NCBI RefSeq assembly: GCF_028275115.1
Contig: NZ_JAQCNH010000069.1
Coordinates: forward strand, 1 to 35,055
Source: Halorientalis sp.
Lineage (GTDB): Archaea > Halobacteriota > Halobacteria > Halobacteriales > Haloarculaceae
Reading direction: 5' to 3'
Length of the DNA stretch: 35,055 nt
A model generated the notes under the pieces. The model did not search any database, was not told the DNA's origin, and saw nothing but the letters and a program-made list of their open reading frames with translations. This document shows positions 7,600 to 12,938 of the stretch, in pieces (within the stretch, counting starts at the first letter, position 1; the number at the start of each line of letters is the position of its first letter). The position numbers and the translations under genes were made by a program.

Positions 7600-7740
7600 T
7601 CTAGAGAGGAAAAAGCATAAGTAATTACAAAAAAAACAGTATCTGCAAACTATCAAAATCTGTCTTCTTCTAGTGGAGCTAGTACATTGCTAGACCACAG
7701 TGAGAAGAACTGTCTAGTACAGCGAGAACTAGGGCTAGAG
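7600..7740. other. AT-rich duplex unwinding zone with CTAG cluster
   Basis: The stretch 7605-7670 is the most AT-rich in the window and includes an 8-base A run (7629-7636). CTAG occurs at 7601, 7670, 7679, 7690, 7714, 7729 and 7735, and CTAGTACA is repeated at 7679 and 7714. Bounded by inverted ORBs, this is the expected site of initial strand opening. Confidence 0.8.
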
Positions 7741-7788
7741 GGCCGCTTCCGCCTGGAATGCCGCATTCCTTGGAGCAGTCAGTCTCTT

Positions 7789-7814
7789 CCCCCCGGCCCG
7801 TCGTTTCTGCTGTT
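7789..7814 (-). promoter_or_regulatory. Degenerate inner ORB, right side
   Basis: CCCCCCGGCCCGTCGTTTCT aligns with the reverse form of ORB 1; over 26 bases I count 19 matches. Its C/G-string faces the unwinding zone, mirroring the inner element on the left. Confidence 0.45.
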
Positions 7815-7843
7815 CCACCTGAAACGAAGGGGTGGGGGGATCC
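7811..7843 (+). promoter_or_regulatory. ORB 2, right outer, with G-string
   Basis: GTTCCACCTGAAACGAAGGG followed by GTGGGGGG is the most complete ORB in the window. It carries the halophile-type G-string and points away from the unwinding zone toward oapA. Confidence 0.9.
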
Positions 7844-8122
7844 AGTTCCGTCCACTCACACCCGGTCCTCGAGGCGGTCCGCGGGAGACAGTATCGTGGT
7901 ATCCACTCTCGTTGGCAGCACCTGCACCGATTCGGGTCCGCACCGTCCCGTCGACCTGTCCGTCCTGTTGCGCTCCGTCTAGCCCGACTGCTCCCCATCT
8001 TCCCCGCACAAGTCGCCTTTCCGGGCCGGGGAGACTCGTCTCTCGCTGACTCCGGGCCGTATCTCCACCCCGTCCCCGTGTTTCGACGACTTACACCCTC
8101 ACCACGTGCCCGCTGTCCGGGC

Positions 8123-8147
8123 CAGACAGTGTCTGAATATTTATGTA
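8123..8147 (+). promoter_or_regulatory. oapA promoter with adjoining palindrome
   Basis: The TATA element AATATTTATGTA lies at 8136-8147. Directly before it is the perfect palindrome CAGACAGTGTCTG (8123-8135), placed where it would overlap the BRE. A further half-copy, TGTCTGA, follows at 8149. Transcription should begin near 8170, leaving a leader of about 55 bases. Confidence 0.5.
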
Positions 8148-8194
8148 TGTCTGACGTACACTTAAGTTGATTCGGTCGGGAAATACCCGCAGAA

Positions 8195-8218
8195 GCTCTC
8201 TCACGGAGAGAGCGGGAG
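8195..8218 (+). promoter_or_regulatory. Stem-loop and ribosome binding site in the oapA leader
   Basis: GCTCTCT (8195-8201) and AGAGAGC (8207-8213) pair perfectly around a 5-base loop. The ribosome binding site GGGAGG follows at once at 8214-8219, seven bases before the ATG at 8226. A strong hairpin abutting the site could modulate translation. It is unusual here because most nearby genes appear leaderless. Confidence 0.5.
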
Positions 8219-8225
8219 GCCCAGG

Positions 8226-8855
8226 ATGGGACTGATCACGGACATCCGAGACAGTATTTCGTCGTTGTTCTCGGCGCAGGACCCGAAGCGAATCGGCATT
8301 TACGGTCCACCCAACGCCGGGAAGACGACGCTGGCGAACCGCATCGCTCGCGACTGGACAGGTGACGCTATCGGCCCGGAGAGTCACATTCCACACGAAA
8401 CACGCCGCGCACGCAGGAAGGAGAACGTCGAGATCGAGCGCAACGGCAAGTCGGTCACCATCGACGTGGTCGACACGCCAGGTGTGACGACCAAGGTCGA
8501 CTACACCGAGTTCCTCGAACACGACATGGAGAAAGACGACGCCGTCCGTCGCTCCCGCGAGGCCACGGAGGGTGTCGCGGAGGCCATGCACTGGTTACGC
8601 GAGGACGTCGACGGTGTCCTCTACGTACTGGACTCGACGGAAGACCCGTTCACACAGGTGAACACGATGCTGGTCGGCATTATCGAAAGCCAGGACCTCC
8701 CCGTCCTGATCCTCGCGAACAAAACCGACCTCGAGGGCTCGAACGTGCGCCGTATCGAGAACGCATTCCCCCAGCACGAGACGCTGCCCCTCTCGGCGCT
8801 AGAGGGCGACAACATGGACGAGGTCTACGACAAGATCGCGGAGTACTTCGGGTGA
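8226..8855 (+). CDS. oapA: Origin-associated Era-like GTPase OapA
   Basis: A 209-residue small GTPase. The G1 loop is GPPNAGKTTLANR (about 27-39), G3 is VVDTPGVT, G4 is ANKTDLEG and G5 is PLSALEGDN, all intact, so GTP binding and hydrolysis are expected. It lacks the KH RNA-binding domain of bacterial Era, and its switch region is highly charged. It is the first gene of a three-gene cluster (4-base gap to oapB, stop/start overlap with oapC) that points away from the origin. The conserved placement beside oriC1 in haloarchaea gave rise to the name, but its biochemical role is unknown; a link to initiation control is inference from position. The start is backed by the GGGAGG site. Confidence 0.85.
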   Translation: MGLITDIRDSISSLFSAQDPKRIGIYGPPNAGKTTLANRIARDWTGDAIGPESHIPHETRRARRKENVEIERNGKSVTIDVVDTPGVTTKVDYTEFLEHDMEKDDAVRRSREATEGVAEAMHWLREDVDGVLYVLDSTEDPFTQVNTMLVGIIESQDLPVLILANKTDLEGSNVRRIENAFPQHETLPLSALEGDNMDEVYDKIAEYFG

Positions 8856-8859
8856 TCGC

Positions 8860-9246
8860 ATGCCGGAAGTGAAAAAAGCGGACGACGACGGCGTCCAAAT
8901 CGACCTCATCAGCGGCGAGCGCATGGAGAGCATGACCTCCATGGAGAAAATCCGGATGATCCTCGACGGCGTCCACGAGGGGAACATCGTCATCCTCGAG
9001 GAGGGGCTCTCGCCCGACGAGGAGTCACGGCTCATCGAGGTCACCATGACAGAGATCAGTCCCGACGAGTTCAACGGAATCGAAATCGAGACCTACCCAC
9101 AGTCCGGCAGCACGGACTCGGGACTCCTCAACCGCCTGATGGGGAACGACGAGACGAAGAAACTGACCGTTATCGGACCGGCAAACCAGATCAAGACGCT
9201 GCACAAAGACGAGACGCTGATTAGCGCCCTGGTCTCACGGAAATAA
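8860..9246 (+). CDS. oapB: Origin-associated protein OapB (DUF2073 family)
   Basis: A 128-residue acidic soluble protein beginning MPEVKKADDDGVQIDLISGE. It has the DUF2073 features as I recall them: a helix-rich start (MTSMEKIRMILDGVHEGNIVI), an EEGLSPDEESRLIEVTM segment, and a C-terminal KKLTVIGPANQIKTLHKDE stretch with basic residues. No catalytic motif is visible. It lies four bases after oapA, and its TAA overlaps the oapC ATG as TAATG, so all three are probably cotranscribed and translationally coupled. A partner or effector role for the OapA GTPase is inferred from this constant pairing; no direct function is known to me. Confidence 0.82.
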   Translation: MPEVKKADDDGVQIDLISGERMESMTSMEKIRMILDGVHEGNIVILEEGLSPDEESRLIEVTMTEISPDEFNGIEIETYPQSGSTDSGLLNRLMGNDETKKLTVIGPANQIKTLHKDETLISALVSRK

Positions 9247-9956
9247 TGCCCCACCAGTGTACGAGCTGTGGCCAGGTGTTCGACGACGGCTCAAAGGAGA
9301 TGCTGTCAGGCTGTCCCGACTGTGGCGGGAACAAGTTTCAGTTCCACGCCTCCACCGAGGACGTGCCCGAAGGACCGGAGCCGTCGGCAGAACCACCGGA
9401 CCAGCCGGCACCTGACAGCTCCGTGGCCCGCACCGTCGGGGACGCGGCCGCGACCGTCCGTGACCTGGTAGGGGGTTCCGGTCGTTCACAGTCCGCGGAC
9501 GCACTTGACGACGACCCGTCGGGCCAGGACACTGCCCCCGCCGGCTCCGTTCCGTCGGAGTCGGCCCCAGCACCAGACTCACCTGAGGACGCAGCACAGG
9601 CCGACGCTCGTAGCGAAGTCGTCAGCCCCGACGAGATTCCCGCAGGAACCGATACGCCTCCCACCGACGAGACTCCGATGACCGAGGACTCAGCGACAGA
9701 CCCGACGTCCGGGAGCGCCCCCACCGACTCACCAGCCGACGCGAGCGACCCCGACACCGGCGAACCGAGCGAGGACCGTCCAGACCTCAGCGAACTCCGC
9801 GAGGAACTCAACGACCAGTTCGAGAGCATCAAAGTCCTGAGCCCCGGCCAGTACGAACTCAACCTGATGGAACTGTACGACCGCGAGGAGTACATCATCG
9901 CCCTCCAGGAGGACGGCCGGTACACGATTCAGGTACCCGAAAACTGGCACGACTGA
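9246..9956 (+). CDS. oapC: Origin-associated zinc-ribbon protein OapC
   Basis: A 236-residue protein. A zinc ribbon occupies the N-terminus, with CTSCGQVF (Cys at about 5 and 8) and CPDCGGNKF supplying the second CxxC pair. The middle (about 45-180) is a long Pro/Ser/Asp/Thr-rich acidic stretch, almost certainly disordered. A conserved C-terminal block of about 45 residues follows, from LSELREELNDQFESIKVLSP to VPENWHD, rich in Tyr and Leu and probably folded. The layout suggests a tethered nucleic-acid- or protein-binding module and a separate interaction domain, but no activity can be assigned. It is the last gene of the oapABC cluster. Confidence 0.82.
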   Translation: MPHQCTSCGQVFDDGSKEMLSGCPDCGGNKFQFHASTEDVPEGPEPSAEPPDQPAPDSSVARTVGDAAATVRDLVGGSGRSQSADALDDDPSGQDTAPAGSVPSESAPAPDSPEDAAQADARSEVVSPDEIPAGTDTPPTDETPMTEDSATDPTSGSAPTDSPADASDPDTGEPSEDRPDLSELREELNDQFESIKVLSPGQYELNLMELYDREEYIIALQEDGRYTIQVPENWHD

Positions 9957-10025
9957 CCGGCTCCGGCGCCTGTCACCACCGCCGCTGGACGACGCGCCGC
10001 GCAGCCAACGTACTCTACCGCTGAC

Positions 10026-10040
10026 ATAAATATTATATAA
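10026..10040 (+). promoter_or_regulatory. Strong TATA element downstream of oapC
   Basis: ATAAATATTATATAA is one of the most AT-rich promoter-like elements outside the origin. It lies 28 to 35 bases before the ATG at 10068 and implies a transcript between oapC and mdh. Confidence 0.55.
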
Positions 10041-10067
10041 ATGGCCGAATATTCTTCTCTGAGCACC

Positions 10068-10223
10068 ATGCGACACCACAACGATTCCCACATTGACGAG
10101 TGGGCCGCCCTCGTAGGAGAAGACGTCGGAGAACAGGTTTCCGAGCCGGCTCCGACTGGGCGGGAAAACGGCGCTCCGGGGACACGGTATCGCGACGACG
10201 CGAACCGCCACACCGGCCGCTGA
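10068..10223 (+). CDS. Possible 51-residue protein
   Basis: A short open frame beginning MRHHNDSHIDEWAALVGEDV. It is His-rich at the start, acidic in the middle and ends in Arg/Asn/His. It has no recognised domain, no cysteines and no membrane segment. The case for it is the strong TATA element at 10026-10040 at leaderless spacing and an acidic composition like real neighbours. Against it are its length and only moderate third-position G+C. An in-frame ATG at 10041 adds nine codons but directly abuts the TATA element, so it is unlikely. If not coding, the same promoter would make a small RNA ending near the mdh terminator. Confidence 0.4.
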   Translation: MRHHNDSHIDEWAALVGEDVGEQVSEPAPTGRENGAPGTRYRDDANRHTGR

Positions 10224-10254
10224 AAGGTCGGTCCGGCAGTCACCAAGCGGCACT

Positions 10255-10278
10255 GTCAAAAGAAACCGGTTTTCCGGT
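10255..10278 (-). terminator. mdh terminator
   Basis: The inverted repeat ACCGG-TTTT-CCGGT (10265-10278) begins 14 bases past the mdh stop. On the minus strand it is followed by TTTCTTTTG (10256-10264). A stem plus T-rich tract fits an archaeal or intrinsic-like terminator. Confidence 0.55.
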
Positions 10279-10292
10279 CCGCAGTCGACCGA

Positions 10293-11207
10293 TCAGGCGA
10301 TTTTGTCGTACTGCTGGGAGAGCTTGTCGGCGGCCTCGTCGAGCAACTCCTCCTCGTCGCCGGTGAGGTCCCAGTCGACGACCTCTTCGACGCCGTTCGC
10401 GCCGAGTTTGACCGGAACGCCCAGTCCCACGTCATCGTACCCGTACTCGCCGTCGAGTTTGACCGAGGCGGGCAGGACTTCACCCGTATCCCGAACGATG
10501 GCCTCGACCATGTGGGCGACGCCCGTGGCGGGGCCCCACTCGGTCGCGCCCTTGCGCTCGATGACGTCCATGGCACTCTCCTGGAGTTCTTCGAGAATCT
10601 GCTCTCGTTCGTCGCCGGAGAACTTGGGGTCGGTGCCGTTGACGCGGACCTTCGAGAACACGGGGACCTGCGCGTCGCCGTGTTCGCCAAGAATCGTCGC
10701 TTCGACGTTCTGGACGGGCTCGTCGAAGCGTTCGGAGAGGACGTAGCGGAACCGCGCGGAGTCGAGCCGGCCGCCGAAGCCGATCACCTCGTGCCGGTCG
10801 CGGTCGCCGACCTCGTACTGGTGGCGGTTGAGGAGGTCGACCGGGTTCGAGGTGGTGATCGAGACGAAGTCGTCCGAGTGCTCCTCGAGCTGGCTGATGA
10901 TGTCGTCCATGATCGGCGCGTTGTCGTCGGCCAGGTCGATTCGGGTCTGGCCCGGCGAGCGCGGCAGCCCCGCCGTGATGACGACGACGTCCGAGCCGGC
11001 GGTCTCCTCGTAGGTTCCCTGCCGAATCGTCGTGCTGGAGTCGTAGGCGACCCCGTGGTTCGTGTCCGCTGCCTGCCCGACGGTCACGTCCTCCTGGTCC
11101 GGGATGTCGACGTAGACGAGCTCGTCCGCGATGTCGCGGAGGGCAATGTTGTACCCCGTTGCGGCACCGACAGTACCCGCCGCGCCCACTATGCTAACTT
11201 TCGTCAT
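10293..11207 (-). CDS. mdh: Malate dehydrogenase (NAD-dependent, LDH-like halophilic type)
   Basis: Interconverts malate and oxaloacetate in the TCA cycle as a cytoplasmic, salt-dependent tetramer. It has 304 residues, to my knowledge the same length as Haloarcula marismortui malate dehydrogenase. The Rossmann motif is [11 protein letters not shown] at the N-terminus. The mobile substrate loop is [10 protein letters not shown], where the Arg in place of the lactate dehydrogenase Gln marks malate specificity. Further motifs are [25 protein letters not shown] and the catalytic histidine in [10 protein letters not shown]. The surface is highly acidic. The frame stays open 94 codons upstream, but the motif position and the GAGTTTAATTC box at 11233-11243 fix the ATG at 11207. 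It is followed by a hairpin terminator. Confidence 0.96.
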   Translation of the reverse strand: MTKVSIVGAAGTVGAATGYNIALRDIADELVYVDIPDQEDVTVGQAADTNHGVAYDSSTTIRQGTYEETAGSDVVVITAGLPRSPGQTRIDLADDNAPIMDDIISQLEEHSDDFVSITTSNPVDLLNRHQYEVGDRDRHEVIGFGGRLDSARFRYVLSERFDEPVQNVEATILGEHGDAQVPVFSKVRVNGTDPKFSGDEREQILEELQESAMDVIERKGATEWGPATGVAHMVEAIVRDTGEVLPASVKLDGEYGYDDVGLGVPVKLGANGVEEVVDWDLTGDEEELLDEAADKLSQQYDKIA

Positions 11208-11232
11208 ATCGGCTGAAATTCCCAGCCCCGGT

Positions 11233-11243
11233 GAATTAAACTC
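11233..11243 (-). promoter_or_regulatory. TATA box of mdh
   Basis: On the minus strand, GAGTTTAATTC is centred about 30 bases before the ATG at 11207, giving a leaderless or very short-leader transcript. Confidence 0.6.
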
Positions 11244-11360
11244 TTCTTTTTGATCCGCTCGCACGTTCGTCGGCCTCCTCGCTGCCGCCTCCAGGTGGGC
11301 TACATGATCCCGGTCGGACAGGTTTCCCGACAGTAGGTCGCACCTGCGCTCGGCGGAACG

Positions 11361-12078
11361 GTGCCGACGCTGTGGGTCCTGTTCTCCCTGCCGTTCATCG
11401 GTGTAGACCGCTGGCTGACGCGCCGACGGGTCGCCGTTCTGGCCGTCGAACCGCTCGCGTTCTCGGCGGACTGCCGTCGATGCTGACACACGTCCTGTTC
11501 ACGCTGCGGGCGGGCCCGATCACCGACCTCGATCTGACGCCGTTTGCCCTGTCGGTCGCCGCGCTGTCGTTCGGACTCTCGATTTCCGTTTCGACCTGAC
11601 CGACCGCTCGCGGGTGGCCCGCGAACGGACGTTTCAGCGGATAGGCGACGGGCTGATAGTCGTCGACGGCACCGGCGAAATCGTCGATGTCAACGCCGCC
11701 GGTCGACGGACGTTCGACCCGACACCGACGGAGGGTGCCCACATCGAGACGGTGCTTCCGGAGGCCGACCTGTCGGGGCTGGACGGCCGGACCGTGACTG
11801 CGACCATCGACGGAACCGGACGCACGTACGACTGCCACGTCACGCCGTTCTACGACCACCACGACCGACTCACCGGCCGTGGTGTCGTCTTCGGTGACGT
11901 GACCGTAATCCTCGGACGTGCGGACGAACTGGAGGGCGTCGTCGGCGACGAGGCGGAGGCCGGCGAGGGCTCGTTCGTGACGCTCTCGCTCCGCCGGGCC
12001 GACGACGGCGGGGACGACCCGACGGACTGGGATGCCACCGGGACCGAGGCCGCTCGCTCCTCCACCACGCCGCGGTGA
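11361..12078 (+). pseudogene. Decayed sensor histidine kinase (7TM-PAS remnant)
   Basis: Three frames together spell parts of a haloarchaeal N-7TM/PAS kinase. From 11361 one frame reads [20 protein letters not shown] then [14 protein letters not shown], a typical N-7TM segment, and stops near 11479. A second frame then gives PITDLDLTPFALSVAALSFG, the last membrane helices, stopping at about 11599. A third continues at once with FRFDLTDRSRVARERTFQRI and a PAS domain (GDGLIVVDGTGEIVDVNAAG) to 12078. The break near 11577-11585 is a clean frameshift. The jump near 11470 also loses roughly 100 residues of membrane domain. After the PAS domain the HisKA and ATPase cores are missing, leaving a short tail. 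It cannot act as a kinase. Confidence 0.8.
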
Positions 12079-12123
12079 CGGCCCGGCCGACCGCACGACC
12101 CGCTCACCAGACGACCCCGCAAG

Positions 12124-12131
12124 TCATTTTT
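12124..12131 (+). promoter_or_regulatory. TATA-like box of the zinc-ribbon gene
   Basis: TCATTTTT is centred about 28 bases before the ATG at 12155 and supports that start over the open frame that begins at 12032. Confidence 0.45.
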
Positions 12132-12154
12132 CGTCCGACCGTCTCTACCCGTGT

Positions 12155-12859
12155 ATGAGTGACTTCGACAAGGAAGCCGAACGAGAAAAGTTGCGCGAGA
12201 AGTACGAGCGCGACGACGACCGCGAAGCGACCGAACGCATGAGCGACCTCCTGCTGAAGGGTGCGACCATGACTAACGCCCACTGTGGCACCTGTGGCGA
12301 CCCCATCTTCCGCTACGAGGGCCAGGAGTTCTGCTCGACCTGCCAGGAGGTAATCGCCGAGGCCGACGAGGAGGCGGGCGACGCCACCGATGAGCGAGCC
12401 GACGCCGCCGATGCCGGGTCCACCGCGGGCGAGACACCGGACACCGGCGAGTCGGACGCCGGCACAGCGGCCGACGCCGACCCGTCACAGCACGCCGCGA
12501 ACGGACAGGCCGATGCCCGCGCGGACGCCACCGACGTGACGGCCGGCGGGCGCACCGACCCCGACGCTTCGGGCGCGGAACCGTCCCCGGCCGATCGGAC
12601 GACGAGCATCGACCCGTCGGTCGCGGACGCAGTCGAAACGGGGGGCCAGTCCGCGAAACCACCTCAGGCCACTGCACCGGACCCGACTCCGACCGGTGGG
12701 ACGAGCGAACTCGCGGGCGCACGTGACTCGCTGACGCGGACTATCACTCGGCTGACGAGACAGGCGGAAGCCAGCGACGACCTCGAACGGACGCGGGCCT
12801 ACCTCGCAGCCGTTGAGGAAGCCGCCGACGCGCTCGCGGCGGTCAAGCGCGCCGACTGA
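12155..12859 (+). CDS. SSSCA1-family zinc-ribbon protein
   Basis: A 234-residue acidic protein. The N-terminal ~70 residues match the Sjogren syndrome/scleroderma autoantigen 1 family: a charged helix (EAEREKLREKYERDDDREAT), the signature MSDLLLKGATMTNAHC, and a zinc ribbon formed by CGTCGDP and CSTCQE. The middle (about 75-180) is Ala/Asp/Thr/Gly-rich and disordered. The last ~50 residues, from ARDSLTRTITRLTRQAEASD, form a likely helical hairpin or coiled coil. Molecular function is unknown; the ribbon suggests protein or nucleic-acid binding. The frame is open upstream to 12032, but the family start and the TATA box favour 12155. It converges with hef across about 80 bases. Confidence 0.85.
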   Translation: MSDFDKEAEREKLREKYERDDDREATERMSDLLLKGATMTNAHCGTCGDPIFRYEGQEFCSTCQEVIAEADEEAGDATDERADAADAGSTAGETPDTGESDAGTAADADPSQHAANGQADARADATDVTAGGRTDPDASGAEPSPADRTTSIDPSVADAVETGGQSAKPPQATAPDPTPTGGTSELAGARDSLTRTITRLTRQAEASDDLERTRAYLAAVEEAADALAAVKRAD

Positions 12860-12938
12860 ACGTCCCCCGCCGAACCCTGCCTCGCGTCGCTCGGCAGAAC
12901 CTGCCCGACCCACTCTGTCCGCGCGGGCACGCCCACCT

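Larger units (their letters stand above)
6915..8225. other. Chromosomal replication origin region (oriC1 type)
   Basis: The 1.3 kb between orc1 and oapA holds no convincing gene. It contains the orc1 promoter and leader ORB (6921-7068), a left flank with no recognised element (7106-7540), the ORB-bounded core (7541-7843), a right flank with nothing clear (7844-8100), and the oapA promoter with a palindrome (8123-8147). Short open frames in the flanks occur on both strands but lack promoters and start-proximal signals. Identification as an origin rests on the paired ORBs with G-strings, the AT-rich segment between them, and the neighbours orc1 and oapABC. Confidence 0.9.

Noticed and set aside
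8066..8090. CCCCGTGTTTCGACG as a further origin ORB
   Set aside because: The spacing between the C-run and GTTTC is one base short and the distal half does not match.
12630..12647. ORB-like GTCGAAACGGGGGG in the zinc-ribbon gene
   Set aside because: It lacks the GTTCCA half, and the string is explained by common codons for Val-Glu-Thr-Gly-Gly.
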